A stretch of 39,647 nucleotides of DNA from an uncultured Actinomycetes bacterium (GCA_900314685.1 OMWE01000020.1:1-39647); one strand, 5' to 3'. Positions 24,256-34,965 are shown, counted from the first letter of the stretch. Notes: generated by a model not told the origin, from the sequence alone. Made by a program: numbers and translations.

Positions 24256-25320
24256 ATGGGCGAGAAAGTACTGATGAAGGGCAACGAGGTGCTGGCCGAG
24301 AGCGCGATGCGCGCGGGCTGCCGGTACTTCTTCGGGTACCCCATCACCCCTCAGACGGAGCTGTCCGCCTATCTGGCCAAGCAGATGCCCAAGGTCGGCG
24401 GTACGTTCCTGCAGGCCGAGAGCGAGATCGCGGCAATCAACATGGTGTACGGTGCCAGCGCCGCCGGCGCCCGTGCCATGACCAGCTCCAGCTCTCCCGG
24501 CGTCTCGCTCAAGAGCGAGGGCGTGTCTTACATCGCAGGCGCCGACCTGCCCGCCGTGATCATCAACGTGATGCGCGGCGGCCCCGGCCTGGGCTCCATC
24601 CAGCCGTCGCAGTCCGACTACTGGCAGGCTACCAAGGCGCTCGGCCACGGCGACTTCCAGATGATCGTGTACGCGCCCTCCACCGTGCAGGAGATGGGCG
24701 ACTACACCTACAAGGCCTTTGACAAGGCCGACGAGTACCGCACGCCCGTCATGATCCTGGCCGACGGCATGCTGGGCCAGATGATGGAGCCCGTGGAGCT
24801 GCGTCCCGCCATCAAGGACATCCCCGAGCGCCCCTGGGCCACCACCGGCACCCAGATGAAGCGCGAGCACAACATCGTGAACTCGCTCTACCTGGACGCC
24901 CCCACGCTCGACCGCATCAACCACGAGCGCTTCGAGCGCTACGACAAGATCAAGGCGACCGAGCAGGAGAGCGAGAAGTTCCTCTGCGACGACGCCGAGT
25001 ACGTCGTGGTGGCCTTCGGCGCCGCCGCCCGCATCGCCCGCAACGCCGTCCGCGCCGCCCGCAAGCAGGGCGTGAAGGTCGGCCTGCTGCGCCCGATCAC
25101 CCTGTGGCCCTTCCCGGTCGACGCGATCGAGGAGACCATCCCGCAGGCCAAGGGCTACCTCTCGGTCGAGATGAGCATGGGCCAGATGGTCGAGGACGTG
25201 CGCCTGGCCGTCGCCGGCCGCGCCCCCGTGGAGTTCTTTGGCCACACCGGCGGCGTGATCCCCACGCCCGCCGAGGTCACCCAGGCCATCCTCAAGCTCG
25301 CTGGAAAGGCAGGTGAGTAG
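24256..25320 (+). CDS. vorB: 2-oxoacid:ferredoxin oxidoreductase, alpha-type subunit (VorB/KorA)
   Basis: The subunit forms the pyrimidine-binding half of the thiamine diphosphate site. The 354-residue product has ALAESAMRAGCRYFFGYPITPQTE-type N-terminal sequence, the conserved QAESEIAAINMVYGASAAGARAMT block with its catalytic Glu, SSSPGVSLKSEGVSYIAGADLP, and the C-terminal transketolase-like domain with GLLRPITLWPFP and VEMSMGQMVEDVRLA. Length and pattern match the subunit annotated as VorB (3-methyl-2-oxobutanoate) or KorA (2-oxoglutarate), which cannot be separated by eye. A branched-chain, aromatic or other 2-oxoacid is possible. It is two bases from the next gene. Confidence 0.9.
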   Translation: MGEKVLMKGNEVLAESAMRAGCRYFFGYPITPQTELSAYLAKQMPKVGGTFLQAESEIAAINMVYGASAAGARAMTSSSSPGVSLKSEGVSYIAGADLPAVIINVMRGGPGLGSIQPSQSDYWQATKALGHGDFQMIVYAPSTVQEMGDYTYKAFDKADEYRTPVMILADGMLGQMMEPVELRPAIKDIPERPWATTGTQMKREHNIVNSLYLDAPTLDRINHERFERYDKIKATEQESEKFLCDDAEYVVVAFGAAARIARNAVRAARKQGVKVGLLRPITLWPFPVDAIEETIPQAKGYLSVEMSMGQMVEDVRLAVAGRAPVEFFGHTGGVIPTPAEVTQAILKLAGKAGE

Positions 25321-25322
25321 CA

Positions 25323-26186
<864 letters not shown>

Positions 26187-26720
26187 ATGGCAGAGCACCG
26201 TTTCGTCCTCTCCGGATTCGGCGGCCAGGGCCTGCTCTTCGGCGGCAAGGTCATCGCCTACGCCGGCCTCGTCGAGGACCGCTACCTCTCCTGGCTGCCC
26301 AGCTACGGCCCCGAGATGCGCGGCGGCACCGCCAACTGCTCCGTGACCCTGTCCGACGAGCCCATCGGCTCGCCGCTGGTCACCGACCCCACGGCCGTCA
26401 TCGCCATGAACCAGCCCTCCGTCGACAAGTTCGGCCCCACGATCGTCCCCGGCGGCGTCATCGTGATCGACTCGGCGCTCACCAACACGGCGCCCGAGCG
26501 CGAAGACATCAAGATTTTCATGATCCCCGCGACCGAGATCGCCGAGAAGGCCGGTTTCAAGGTCCTGGCCAACATGGTGTGCCTGGGCAAGCTGTGGAAG
26601 GAGACCGGCTTCTGCGACGAGGCGTCGCTTGAGCCCGCCCTGCGCCACGCCGTGCCCGCCAAGCACGCCGACATGATCGACAAGAACCTAGAGGCGCTAC
26701 ACCTAGGCATGACGCTATAG
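26187..26720 (+). CDS. vorC: 2-oxoacid:ferredoxin oxidoreductase, gamma subunit (VorC/KorC)
   Basis: The 177-residue protein has the gamma-domain signature LSGFGGQGLLFGGKVIAYAG at the N-terminus and PSYGPEMRGGTANCSVTLSDEPIGSP (~45-70), which contacts CoA in related enzymes. It starts at the base after the preceding stop and is followed by a terminator, so the D-B-A-C operon ends here. All four subunits of the enzyme are therefore present and intact. Confidence 0.92.
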   Translation: MAEHRFVLSGFGGQGLLFGGKVIAYAGLVEDRYLSWLPSYGPEMRGGTANCSVTLSDEPIGSPLVTDPTAVIAMNQPSVDKFGPTIVPGGVIVIDSALTNTAPEREDIKIFMIPATEIAEKAGFKVLANMVCLGKLWKETGFCDEASLEPALRHAVPAKHADMIDKNLEALHLGMTL

Positions 26721-26745
26721 GTCGACGCTGCCCGTCTTTGTGCAC

Positions 26746-26787
26746 AAGCCCCTGGCAGATCGACAAACGACCTGCTAGGGGCTTTTA
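26746..26787 (+). terminator. Terminator of the oxidoreductase operon
   Basis: AAGCCCC and GGGGCTT, extended by CTGGCAG/CTGCTAG with one imperfect pair (26746-26758 with 26772-26784), form a 12-13-bp stem ending in TTTTATT, 25 bases after the vorC stop. Confidence 0.85.
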
Positions 26788-26828
26788 TTATGAAAAGTGA
26801 TTGAGCGAGGAGAAGAAGGAGTACGCAC

Positions 26829-27422
26829 ATGGCAGAACAGGACAACAGACTCGGCAAGAAGCTCGTGACGCTGCGCAAGGCGCACCATCTGTCGCAGCAG
26901 CAGCTCGCCGAGCGCGCGGGCGCGGACGTCGAGATCATCAAGGGGCTCGAGGAGGGCAACCTGCCTTCCTCCCTCGCGCCCCTGATCCAGATCACGCGCG
27001 CCCTGGGCGTCCGTCTGGGCACCCTGATGGACGACGACGAGGCCACCGGCCCCTTCTACATCGAGAAGGGCCAGATGGAGGAGGTCACGCGCCTCAAGAG
27101 CCTGGAGACCGCGAGCGACGCCGGCGACCTCTCGTATTTCAGCCTCGCCGCCGGGCGCCCCTCGCGCCACATGGACCCCTTCATCATCACCATCACCCCG
27201 TCGGGGGAGGTCGACCACAAGCTCGTGGGCCACGAGGGCGAGGAGTTCCTCTACGGCCTGGAGGGTGAGATCGAGATCGCTTACGGCGACGAGCTCTACA
27301 TCCTGCACCCGGGCGAGTCCATCTACTACGACTCCATCGTCCCGCACCAGGTGCGCGCCCACGAGGGGCAGAGCGCCAAGTTCCTCGCTGTCGTGTACAC
27401 TCCCGTCGAGAAAGAGGCGTAA
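26829..27422 (+). CDS. XRE-family regulator with C-terminal cupin domain (copy 2)
   Basis: The 197-residue product has a clear N-terminal helix-turn-helix (~6-60, [23 protein letters not shown] followed by [11 protein letters not shown]) and a C-terminal cupin barrel (~115-190). The barrel contains [26 protein letters not shown] and [22 protein letters not shown], with the His/Glu residues that bind metal in many cupins. This copy has a more typical HTH and better conserved cupin metal ligands than copy 1. AAGGAG (26816-26821) lies seven bases upstream of the ATG. It starts a new unit after the vorC terminator and is five bases from ligase 2, so the pair is co-transcribed. Confidence 0.92.
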   Translation: MAEQDNRLGKKLVTLRKAHHLSQQQLAERAGADVEIIKGLEEGNLPSSLAPLIQITRALGVRLGTLMDDDEATGPFYIEKGQMEEVTRLKSLETASDAGDLSYFSLAAGRPSRHMDPFIITITPSGEVDHKLVGHEGEEFLYGLEGEIEIAYGDELYILHPGESIYYDSIVPHQVRAHEGQSAKFLAVVYTPVEKEA

Positions 27423-27427
27423 GGCGT

Positions 27428-29329
27428 ATGGCGGAAATGACCAGTGCCACCGGCTACCATATCTGCGACAACCTGGACGTCGAGCACGGTTGGACCCCTG
27501 AGGAGGTCGCCGAGCGCCAGGCGACGGGCGCCCTCATCGCCAACCCTGCGCCGCGCCCCGACGGGACCGTGCCCGTGCCCGGCGACCAGGACATCCCCCT
27601 GCACTCCGAGCTGACCCTGGGCGCCTACCTGCGCAAACAGGTCGTCATCGACCCCGACCACGAGTTCATCGTCTACCCGGACCGCGACCTCAAGTGGACC
27701 TACAGAGAGTTTGACGAGCGTACCGACAACCTCGCGCGCGGCATGCTCTACATCGGCATGCGACCGGGTGACCACCTGGGCGTGTGGGCCCGTAACATCC
27801 CCGACTGGGTGACCTTTATGTTTGCCTGCGCCAAGATCGGCGTGGTGATGGTCACGATGAACCCGGTCTTCAAGAGCCACGAGCTCGACTACGTGCTCAA
27901 GCAGTCCGACATGAAGGCTCTCTGCGTGATCGACCAGTTCCGCGACATCGACTACGTCCAGATCGTGCGCGAGCTGGTGCCTGAGTCCCTCTTCTACGAG
28001 CGCGGCTACCTGAGCTCGGACAACTACCCCTGCCTCAAGAACCTCATCTACATGGGGCCCGAGAAGCACCGCGGCTTCTACAGCGTGCCCGAGCTCCTGC
28101 TGCTGGGCAAATACACGATGAAGAAGGAATTTGCCGAGATCGACAGCCAGTTCGACCAGAACGACTGCGTGATGATGCAGTACACCTCGGGCACGACCGG
28201 CTTCCCCAAGGGCGTCATGCTCACACACCGCAACATCCTCAACGACGGCTTCTTCATCGGCGAGGGCCAGAAGCTCACGCCGCGTGATCGCGTGTGCCTG
28301 CCCGTGCCCTATTTCCACTGCTTCGGCTGCGTGCTGGGCATCATGGCCATCCTCACGCACCGCTGCACGATCGTGGGCATCGAGAGCTTCGACGCCGAGA
28401 TGGTGCTCCAGGCGATCGAGAAGGAGCGCGCGACGGCGGTCTACGGTGTGCCGACCATGTTCATCGCAGAGCTCAACCACCCCAATTTCGCCCAGTACGA
28501 CATGAGCAGCCTGCACACGGGCATCATGGCCGGCAGCCCCTGCCCGCCGGCGACCATGGCCGAGGTCATGGACAAGATGAACATGAAGGACATCACCATC
28601 TGCTACGGCCTCACGGAGACCAGTCCCGTCTTCACGCAGTCCAGCGCGGACGACGACATCGACCACAAGTGCACGACCGTGGGCAAGAAGCACCCCGTGG
28701 TCGACGTGAAGGTCGCCGACATCAACGACGGCCACCGTCTGGGGCCGGGGGAGCACGGCGAGCTCTGCTGTCGCGGCTACAACGTGATGAAGGGCTACTA
28801 CAAGATGCCCGAGCAGACCGAGGCCATCATCGACGACGAGGGCTACCTGCACTCGGGCGACATGGGCACGGTCGACGAGGACGGCTACTACCGCGTGACC
28901 GGCCGCATCAAGGACATGATCATCCGCGGCGGCGAGAACATCTACCCGCTCGAGGTGGAGAACTTCCTGCTCTCCATGCCCGGCGTGCTCGACGCGCAGG
29001 TCGTGGGCATCCCCGACGAGAAGCTCGGCGAGATCGTGGGCGCGTTCATCCGCACCAAGCCCGGCTACGAGGACATGACCGAGCGCGACGTGCGCGAGTA
29101 CGCCATCCCGCGCATCGCCCGCTTCAAGGTGCCCAAGCGCGTCTTCTTTGTGGACGAGTTCCCGATGAACCCGGCAAAGAAGGTCCAGAAGTACAAGCTC
29201 CGCGAGATGGCCAAGGAGCTCACGGCGCGCGAGAACCTCAAGGTCTTCGCCTCCGAGGAGGAGGCCGAGAGGGCCCGTCGGGCGTCCGAGGACGACGACG
29301 CGCGCGGCGGCATGTTCCGCGAGAAGTAA
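27428..29329 (+). CDS. AMP-forming acyl-CoA synthetase (FadD/ACSF2-like), ligase 2
   Basis: The 633-residue product has [18 protein letters not shown] (A3), [25 protein letters not shown] (A5), [25 protein letters not shown] (A7-A8), [14 protein letters not shown] and the catalytic Lys region [15 protein letters not shown]. Sequence style and motifs resemble long/medium-chain acyl-CoA ligases (FadD, ACSF2) and differ from ligase 1, so the two are not recent duplicates. An N-terminal extension of about 50 residues precedes the usual fold, and a ~30-residue acidic, Arg-rich tail follows it. The upstream ribosome binding site is weak; translational coupling to the cupin gene five bases upstream is likely. 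The substrate is unknown. Confidence 0.9.
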   Translation: MAEMTSATGYHICDNLDVEHGWTPEEVAERQATGALIANPAPRPDGTVPVPGDQDIPLHSELTLGAYLRKQVVIDPDHEFIVYPDRDLKWTYREFDERTDNLARGMLYIGMRPGDHLGVWARNIPDWVTFMFACAKIGVVMVTMNPVFKSHELDYVLKQSDMKALCVIDQFRDIDYVQIVRELVPESLFYERGYLSSDNYPCLKNLIYMGPEKHRGFYSVPELLLLGKYTMKKEFAEIDSQFDQNDCVMMQYTSGTTGFPKGVMLTHRNILNDGFFIGEGQKLTPRDRVCLPVPYFHCFGCVLGIMAILTHRCTIVGIESFDAEMVLQAIEKERATAVYGVPTMFIAELNHPNFAQYDMSSLHTGIMAGSPCPPATMAEVMDKMNMKDITICYGLTETSPVFTQSSADDDIDHKCTTVGKKHPVVDVKVADINDGHRLGPGEHGELCCRGYNVMKGYYKMPEQTEAIIDDEGYLHSGDMGTVDEDGYYRVTGRIKDMIIRGGENIYPLEVENFLLSMPGVLDAQVVGIPDEKLGEIVGAFIRTKPGYEDMTERDVREYAIPRIARFKVPKRVFFVDEFPMNPAKKVQKYKLREMAKELTARENLKVFASEEEAERARRASEDDDARGGMFREK

Positions 29330-29414
29330 GCGAGCGGTCGCAAAACGGCTCAAGCGGCCCTGCGCGGTCTGAGCGGCAATGCGCGTCCCGAATTGTGATA
29401 CGGCATGACGAAAT

Positions 29415-29457
29415 GGGGTATCGTGGAGACGGTTGATTTCCGTGCCTGCGATACCCC
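29415..29457. repeat. Perfect 9-bp inverted repeat upstream of a small membrane-protein gene
   Basis: GGGGTATCG (29415-29423) and CGATACCCC (29449-29457) are exact reverse complements with a 25-base loop. They end 31 bases before the chosen start at 29489. No T-run follows, so it looks like a leader stem or operator and not a terminator. Confidence 0.55.
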
Positions 29458-29488
29458 GTCTTGTGGGGCACGACGAGAGGATGTACCA

Positions 29489-29869
29489 ATGGATGCAAAC
29501 AGCAAGAGGCTCAAGATCTTCTGCCTGATCAGTCTCTTCTTCGGGCTCGCCGAAATCGTCAGCGGCTTTGTGCTGCAGGCTCCCATGGGGGTGTCGATCA
29601 TGACGGCGTTTGCCCCGATGGCGGCGGGCGTGCTGTCGCTGGTCCTGGGCGTGCACGGCGCGCGGGCGGCCAACGTCCCGTCCAACGCGCAGAAGCTTCG
29701 CACGTTTGCGCTGGTCATCACCTTGCTGTCAAGTGCCGTCACCGGTCTCGGAGCCTATCTTGGCCATGGCCCGAGCAGCTTTATGTACATCTGCGCTATC
29801 GGTACGCTGCTTGATGCCATGATCGTCTTCTCCGCTCATGCGGTGAAGCGTGCGCTTGACCGTGCCTAG
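29489..29869 (+). CDS. Small integral membrane protein, function unknown
   Basis: I do not recognise the family. The 126-residue product starts with a short basic segment (MDANSKRLK) followed by four hydrophobic stretches: ~9-29, ~36-55, ~66-87 and ~93-112. A cytosolic basic segment ends it (HAVKRALDRA). Loops are very short, so it is almost all membrane. ATG 29489 was chosen because GAGAGG (29475-29480) stands eight bases upstream and the hydrophobic part follows directly. An upstream in-frame ATG at 29405 would place the inverted repeat inside coding sequence. It is probably transcribed alone, as ligase 2 ends 159 bases upstream and a tRNA promoter follows. Confidence 0.75.
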   Translation: MDANSKRLKIFCLISLFFGLAEIVSGFVLQAPMGVSIMTAFAPMAAGVLSLVLGVHGARAANVPSNAQKLRTFALVITLLSSAVTGLGAYLGHGPSSFMYICAIGTLLDAMIVFSAHAVKRALDRA

Positions 29870-29932
29870 CGGGCGGACCGTCATCGCCCTGGATTTCGCG
29901 ATCTCCATCATGAAACTCGTGATACCCGCCAC

Positions 29933-29956
29933 GAATCTCGGAATCTCCGAATCTCC
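29933..29956. repeat. Three tandem copies of an 8-bp unit
   Basis: GAATCTCG, GAATCTCC and GAATCTCC are joined head to tail at 29933-29956, just upstream of the tRNA-Val promoter. No function is apparent. Confidence 0.7.
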
Positions 29957-29967
29957 GATAATTCCCG

Positions 29968-29997
29968 TTGGCACAAACGGGGAAGTTCTGTTATAGT
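29968..29997 (+). promoter_or_regulatory. Promoter of tRNA-Val
   Basis: TTGGCA (29968-29973) and TATAGT (29992-29997) are 18 bases apart and 12 bases before the mature tRNA. Confidence 0.65.
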
Positions 29998-30009
29998 ACT
30001 TCCTCGCAC

Positions 30010-30084
30010 GGGCGACTAGCTCAGGGGTAGAGCGCATCCTTCACACGGATGAGGTCACTGGTTCGAAACCAGTGTCGCCCACCA
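30010..30084 (+). tRNA. tRNA-Val (anticodon CAC)
   Basis: The 75 bases form a complete cloverleaf: acceptor GGGCGAC/GTCGCCC, D stem GCTC/GAGC, anticodon stem CATCC/GGATG with loop TTCACAC (anticodon CAC, codon GUG), T arm ACTGG/CCAGT with TTCGAAA. The 3' CCA is encoded (30082-30084). Confidence 0.97.
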
Positions 30085-30094
30085 GAAAAAATAG

Positions 30095-30126
30095 GCCAGG
30101 GGCTTATACCTCTGGCTTTTTCTTTT
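30095..30126 (+). terminator. Terminator of tRNA-Val
   Basis: The 8-bp stem GCCAGGGG/CCTCTGGC (30095-30102 with 30109-30116, one G-T pair) ends in TTTTTCTTTTT. Confidence 0.88.
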
Positions 30127-30255
30127 TAAACTTTTTGGTATGCGCCGTTTTCGCTTTGAATGCAAGAAGACACGCAGGGCGGGGTATATACTTTCCGCTT
30201 GTATGAAACACCCGGCTTCGGGAGTTGGCATTCACGAGATAGTAGGTTGCACCGC

Positions 30256-31395
30256 ATGTCTTCGATGAACGAAAAGGATTACTACGCGATTCTCGGCGTG
30301 GACAAGAGCGCCACGACGGAAGAGATCCGCAAGGCATTCCAGCAAAAGGCCCGCAAGCTCCACCCCGATGTCAACAAGGCGCCCGACGCGGAGGAGAAGT
30401 TCAAGGAGGTCTCCGAGGCCTACGCGGTCCTTTCCGACGAAGACAAACGGCGCCGCTACGACGCGATGCGGTCCGGTGTGCCCTTTGCGGGGTCGTCGCA
30501 GGGCGGCTATTACGGGGGAGGCTACGGTGGGGATACTGCAGGCTATGGCGGGGGAGACCCGTTCGGCTGGGGCTTTCCCTTCGGCGGCGTCGATATGGGC
30601 GGCTACCGCAGGCAGCAGCGCACGACGCGTTCCCGCTCGTACAACCCCAAGGCCGGCGCGGACATCGTCGTCGACGTCGAACTCACGGACAAAGAGGTGG
30701 AGACGGGTGTCAAGCGCGGTATGACCTATCAGCGCTACGCGACCTGCGACGCCTGCCACGGCAGCGGGTCGGTCCACGCGGAGCACGCCGAGACCTGCCC
30801 GACCTGCAACGGCACCGGCCGTATCACGCTGAACCTCGCCGACCTGCTCGGCTTCGGCGTCGTGGAGATGCAGTGCCCCGAGTGCGAGGGCTCCGGCCGC
30901 GTCGTCGCGGATCCCTGCGATGCCTGCGGGGGAGCGGGCCGCGTGCTGACCGCGAGCGAGATTGTGGTCGACATCCCCGCGGACAGCCACGACGGGTCCG
31001 AGGTGCGCATCCCCGGCATGGGCAACGCCGGCACCAACGGCGAGGCCTCGGGCGACTTCGTGTGTCGCGTCTCCGTGCCATCCGAGAAGCTCACCCGTCG
31101 CCAGTCGACGGGCTTCCAGCTGCTCGGCTTTATCGCGCCTTTCATCGTATTTGGTCTTATTTCGGGCACGCTGGCGAGCATGTCCGTCTTTGTGATTCTC
31201 TGCACCGTGATAGGCGTGCTGCTCGTGGCGCGTGACGGTGTGAAGCAAAGTAAGCATTGGTGGAGAAACGCCTGGAGGAGCTTCCTCTACGGGGCCTCGA
31301 ACGGCCTGGTCTTTGCCCTGCTTACCGTCGCTATGTACTCGTGCACGGCTGGCTCGGCCGCACGCGCGGACATGATGGGAGTGAGCCGTGGCTGA
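30256..31395 (+). CDS. Membrane-anchored DnaJ-like co-chaperone lacking the second substrate domain
   Basis: The 379-residue product starts like DnaJ: J domain (~8-70) with the HPD tripeptide at 36-38, a Gly/Phe-rich linker (~75-115), and a zinc-binding domain with four CxxCxGxG-type repeats ([32 protein letters not shown]). After the first substrate-binding domain it departs from DnaJ. Where the second domain and dimerisation helix should be, residues ~286-365 form three hydrophobic helices, then a short hydrophilic tail. It would thus tether a J domain to the membrane and recruit DnaK there. ATG 30256 is preferred; ATG 30265 is possible, and neither has a strong ribosome binding site. A TATACT -10-like element lies at 30187-30192. 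The stop overlaps the canonical dnaJ start by eight bases. Function is inferred from domains only. Confidence 0.88.
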   Translation: MSSMNEKDYYAILGVDKSATTEEIRKAFQQKARKLHPDVNKAPDAEEKFKEVSEAYAVLSDEDKRRRYDAMRSGVPFAGSSQGGYYGGGYGGDTAGYGGGDPFGWGFPFGGVDMGGYRRQQRTTRSRSYNPKAGADIVVDVELTDKEVETGVKRGMTYQRYATCDACHGSGSVHAEHAETCPTCNGTGRITLNLADLLGFGVVEMQCPECEGSGRVVADPCDACGGAGRVLTASEIVVDIPADSHDGSEVRIPGMGNAGTNGEASGDFVCRVSVPSEKLTRRQSTGFQLLGFIAPFIVFGLISGTLASMSVFVILCTVIGVLLVARDGVKQSKHWWRNAWRSFLYGASNGLVFALLTVAMYSCTAGSAARADMMGVSRG

Positions 31396-32545
31396 TAAGG
31401 ATTACTACGAGCTGCTCGGCGTGGACAAGGACGCCGACGCAAAGACGATTAAGAGGGCCTTCCTCAAGAAAGCCCGTGCCCTGCACCCCGACGTCAACAA
31501 GGCGCCGGACGCCGAGGAGCGCTTCAAGGAGGTCAACGAGGCGTACGCCGTGCTCTCCGACGAGCGCAAGCGCGCCAACTACGACCGCTACGGCACGCCC
31601 GACGGCCCCGGCGGGTTCGGCAGCGACTACGTCGACATGTCCGACATCTTCGGCGGCGGATTCGGCATCAACGATATCTTCGACTCGTTCTTTGGCGGCG
31701 GTGGGCGTGCAGCAGGCGGCCGTCCCGCCCGCACGCGCGGCCGCGACATGGGCATCACGCTTCATATCTCGCTCAAGGAGGCCGCGGCCGGGTGCACCAA
31801 GACCATCTCGTACGAGCGCCTCGCGCCTTGCGACGACTGCAACGGCACAGGCTCCGCTGCGGGCGGTGAAGAAAAGACGTGCGGGCGCTGCCACGGCACG
31901 GGCCGTGTGGTAGAGGTCCAGCGCACCATCTTCGGCCAGATGCAGACGGAGACTACCTGCCCCGACTGCCAGGGCAGCGGCAAAGTGGTCGACCACCCCT
32001 GCGAGACCTGCAACGGCCAGGGCCGCACGCCGTCCCACGAGACGGTCGAGATCAAGGTACCCGCCGGCATCCAGTCCGGCCAGTCCGTCAAGGTGGACGG
32101 CAAAGGCGAGGCAGGTGTGCGCGGCGACCGTGCCGGCGACCTCATCGCCACCATCGACGTCGAGGCGGACGAGCGCTTCGAGCGCCAGGGCAACACGCTG
32201 TACTGCAGCGTCGACATCGATGCGCTCGAGGCCATGGTCGGCACCACGCGCGAGATCGACGGCATCCTCGACGGCGAGCGCATCAAGATCGAGATCCCGC
32301 GCGGCTGCCAGTTCGGCCAGCAGATCACCGTGCCCCGCCACGGCATGCCCAAGCTCGGCAGTCCCGTCAGGGGCGACCTGGTCGTCGTCGTGCGCGTCAC
32401 GGTGCCGGACGACCTGTCCGCCGTCCATGAGGAGATGCTCCGCCGCATCGTCGCCGAGCGCACCGGCGATAACGCGCCAGCGACGGCAGATGGGCCGCAC
32501 GCCAAGAAGCCCCGTCGTCCCCGCAAGACGAGGAAGGCAAAGTGA
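31388..32545 (+). CDS. dnaJ: Chaperone protein DnaJ
   Basis: DnaJ delivers unfolded proteins to DnaK and stimulates its ATPase. The 385-residue product has the full canonical architecture: J domain with HPD (~36), Gly/Phe-rich region (~75-115), four zinc repeats ([32 protein letters not shown]) and the two C-terminal substrate domains ([32 protein letters not shown] to the PRHGMPKLG segment), then a basic tail ending in a Lys/Arg-rich stretch. The GTG start at 31388 lies inside the end of the preceding gene and is preceded by GGGAGTGAG. dnaK, grpE and the heat-shock repressors are not in the window. The stop overlaps the mtaB start. Confidence 0.95.
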   Translation: MADKDYYELLGVDKDADAKTIKRAFLKKARALHPDVNKAPDAEERFKEVNEAYAVLSDERKRANYDRYGTPDGPGGFGSDYVDMSDIFGGGFGINDIFDSFFGGGGRAAGGRPARTRGRDMGITLHISLKEAAAGCTKTISYERLAPCDDCNGTGSAAGGEEKTCGRCHGTGRVVEVQRTIFGQMQTETTCPDCQGSGKVVDHPCETCNGQGRTPSHETVEIKVPAGIQSGQSVKVDGKGEAGVRGDRAGDLIATIDVEADERFERQGNTLYCSVDIDALEAMVGTTREIDGILDGERIKIEIPRGCQFGQQITVPRHGMPKLGSPVRGDLVVVVRVTVPDDLSAVHEEMLRRIVAERTGDNAPATADGPHAKKPRRPRKTRKAK

Positions 32546-33900
32546 CGCCCGCTACGGCACGCATGCCGCGCGTCGCGTTCAAGACGATGGGCTGTCGTCT
32601 CAACCGCGTGGAGACGGATTCGGTCGCGCTTGCGCTGGAGCGGAGGGGCTGCGAGATCGTGCCCGAGCAGGAGGCGGACGCGATCATCGTCAACACCTGC
32701 GCCGTGACGGGGGAGGCGGAGGCGAAGTGCCGCAAGTCGGTCCGTCACGCGCTCAGCCTGCCGCAGCGGCCCTATGTCTTCGCGACGGGATGTATGGCGG
32801 CGCTCTTTGCGGACGAGCTCGCAGAGCTGGGTGACCATATCCGCGTCGTGACCGACAAGGCGGCGCTCGCGGACACCCTGTACCGGACGGTCACCTCCGG
32901 GTATGAAGACACACCCGACGAGGTCGGGGCCACCGTAACCACCGGAAGCAAGGCCACCGATACCCTCACGGGTGAGGCAGTTGCCACCCCCACGGTCGAC
33001 GCGACGCCCACGCCGACGGGCCGCACGCGGCCCGGCATCAAGGTGCAGGACGGCTGCGACAACCGCTGCGCGTTCTGCATCGTGTGGAAGGCCCGCGGCA
33101 CTGCGCGCTCCGTGAGCCCCGCCGAAGCCGTGCGCTTGGTAAGGGAGGCGCAGGGCCGCGGGGCCCACGAGGTGGTGCTCTCGGGCATCAACCTCGGGAG
33201 CTACCGCTACGAGTGCGACGGCGCGGCGATGCGCCTGCCCGAGCTGCTCGAGCATATCCTGGAGTGCACCGATGTGGAGCGGGTGCGTTTGTCTTCCCTC
33301 GAGCCGCCCGACGTCACGCGGCGCCTCTGCGAGGTCATCGCCGACTCGGGAGGCCGCATCGCCCCCTTCCTGCACGTGTGCCTGCAGTCGGGCTGCGACG
33401 AGACGCTCGGGCGTATGGGCCGCGTGTACGACTCCGGCCTGTATCGCCGTGTCGTCGAGCAGGCGCGCGAGCTGATACCCGACCTCGCGCTCGGTTGCGA
33501 CCTCATCGTCGGCTTTCCCGGCGAGACGGACGAGGAGTTCGAGCGTTCGTACGAGTTCTGCCGGGAGATGCACTTCGCCAAGATGCACGTCTTCCGGTAC
33601 TCCAGGCGCCCCGGCACCCCCGCGGCGACCATGCCCGACCAGGTGTCCGCCAGCGTCTCCGCGGATCGCTCCCGGCGCATGCGCGCGCTCGCCGACGCCA
33701 TGCGCAGGCAAAACGCCAGCGCGGCCATCGGAAAGCAGGACCTGGTGCTCGTGCAGTCGCCGGGGAGGGCGGTGAGCGGCGGCCTCTACGACGTGCTGGT
33801 GGACGATCGCATCCCGGTCGACTACCTGGTGCGCGTCACGCCGCACGCGATCCTGGAATCCGGCTTTCTCGATGCGCGGCCCGTCCAGGCACAAGCCTGA
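32542..33900 (+). CDS. mtaB: tRNA t6A37 methylthiotransferase MtaB
   Basis: MtaB is a radical-SAM enzyme that adds a methylthio group to t6A at position 37 of tRNAs reading ANN codons. The 452-residue product has the N-terminal methylthiotransferase domain with its three cluster cysteines (Cys18 in KTMGCRLN, Cys53 in NTCAVT, Cys84 in ATGCMA), the radical-SAM motif Cys172-x3-Cys176-x2-Cys179 in [10 protein letters not shown], and a C-terminal TRAM-like segment. A Thr/Pro-rich low-complexity linker (~121-165) joins the two and is longer than usual. The GTG start overlaps the dnaJ stop (GTGA). The dnaJ-mtaB neighbourhood matches the Gram-positive dnaK-dnaJ-prmA-rsmE-mtaB order with prmA and rsmE absent. 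RimO and MiaB are alternatives, but the KTMGCRLN start favours MtaB. Confidence 0.9.
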   Translation: MTPATARMPRVAFKTMGCRLNRVETDSVALALERRGCEIVPEQEADAIIVNTCAVTGEAEAKCRKSVRHALSLPQRPYVFATGCMAALFADELAELGDHIRVVTDKAALADTLYRTVTSGYEDTPDEVGATVTTGSKATDTLTGEAVATPTVDATPTPTGRTRPGIKVQDGCDNRCAFCIVWKARGTARSVSPAEAVRLVREAQGRGAHEVVLSGINLGSYRYECDGAAMRLPELLEHILECTDVERVRLSSLEPPDVTRRLCEVIADSGGRIAPFLHVCLQSGCDETLGRMGRVYDSGLYRRVVEQARELIPDLALGCDLIVGFPGETDEEFERSYEFCREMHFAKMHVFRYSRRPGTPAATMPDQVSASVSADRSRRMRALADAMRRQNASAAIGKQDLVLVQSPGRAVSGGLYDVLVDDRIPVDYLVRVTPHAILESGFLDARPVQAQA

Positions 33901-33978
33901 AAGGCCGACGTGGTACATTTGCTTACAGACGCACCGGTGCCCATGGGCACGCCGACACCCTCACGAGGAGGAGATGTA

Positions 33979-34965
33979 GTGCAACCGACCCACGTCCGAC
34001 TGACCATCCCGGACTCCGTGGAACCCCTGGCCATCACGGGCCCCGCGGACGCCCTGCTGCGTCGCATCGACGAGTCCTTTGACGCCATGGTGACCGTGCG
34101 AGGCAACCAGGTCTCCGTGATCGGTCCCGCGGAGGTCGTCGAGCAGGTGACGGCCGTCTTTTCGCGTCTGATCGCACGCGTGGAGACGGGCGAGCCGCTC
34201 GCCGTCGCCGACGTGGACTTCATCATCGAGCAGGTCAGGCACGGGGCGCCGGACGTCCAGGCCACCAGCGAAGACATACTGCTCACGTACCGCGGGCGCA
34301 CCGTACGTCCCAAGACCGCGGGGCAAAAGAAGTACGTGGACGCCATCCGCACCCACAAGATCACCTTTGGCGTCGGCCCCGCCGGCACGGGCAAGACCTA
34401 CCTGGCCATGGCGATGGCGGTCGCCGCGCTCAAGCGGCACGAGGTCGCCCGCATCGTGCTGACCCGCCCCGTCGTCGAGGCGGGCGAGTCGCTCGGCTAC
34501 CTGCCGGGCACCCTGCAGGAAAAGCTCGACCCCTATGTGCGCCCCCTCTACGACGCGCTCTTTGACATGACGGACGCCGAGCGCGCGACCGCCATGATCG
34601 AGCAGGGGGTCATCGAGATCTCGCCGCTCGCCTTCATGCGCGGCAGGACCTTCAACGACTCGTTCGTGATCCTCGACGAGGCGCAGAACTCGACGCCCGA
34701 GCAGATGAAGATGTTCCTCACGCGCCTGGGTATCTCGTCCACCTTCGTCGTGACGGGCGACGCCAGCCAGCGCGACCTACTCGGGCGCAGCGGCATCGAC
34801 TCGGCGCGCGAGGTGCTCGCCGACGTCGACGAGATCGCCTTCATCGACCTGGGCCGCGACGACATCGTCCGCCACTCGCTCGTCGCAAAGATCGTCGACG
34901 CATACGAGCGGGCTGACAAGCAGCGAGCAGAGGGGAGGATGTCGCATGGCGTCTACGACCTCTGA
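33979..34965 (+). CDS. PhoH-like ATPase (YbeZ)
   Basis: The 328-residue product has a short N-terminal RNA-binding-like segment, then a P-loop ATPase domain with Walker A GVGPAGTGKTYLAM (~133-146), the PVVEAGESLGYLPGT block typical of PhoH, Walker B FVILDEAQNSTPEQM and a TGDASQRDL sensor. PhoH-like proteins act with YbeY in RNA metabolism. I chose GTG 33979 because GAGGAGGAGA (33965-33974) lies just upstream; an in-frame GTG at 33910 would add 23 residues without homology. The ybeY start lies 20 bases inside its 3' end, so the two are coupled. Confidence 0.92.
   Translation: MQPTHVRLTIPDSVEPLAITGPADALLRRIDESFDAMVTVRGNQVSVIGPAEVVEQVTAVFSRLIARVETGEPLAVADVDFIIEQVRHGAPDVQATSEDILLTYRGRTVRPKTAGQKKYVDAIRTHKITFGVGPAGTGKTYLAMAMAVAALKRHEVARIVLTRPVVEAGESLGYLPGTLQEKLDPYVRPLYDALFDMTDAERATAMIEQGVIEISPLAFMRGRTFNDSFVILDEAQNSTPEQMKMFLTRLGISSTFVVTGDASQRDLLGRSGIDSAREVLADVDEIAFIDLGRDDIVRHSLVAKIVDAYERADKQRAEGRMSHGVYDL

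Noticed and set aside
27326..29656. 776-codon open frame on the minus strand opposite acyl-CoA ligase 2
   Set aside because: It has the same mirror composition as other antisense frames, while the plus strand has complete adenylation motifs.
30127..30255. Possible heat-shock operator (CIRCE or HAIR) before the dnaJ-like genes
   Set aside because: Neither the TTAGCACTC-type nor the CTTGAGT-type inverted repeat is present; only a CCCG/CGGG mini-hairpin near 30210 is seen.
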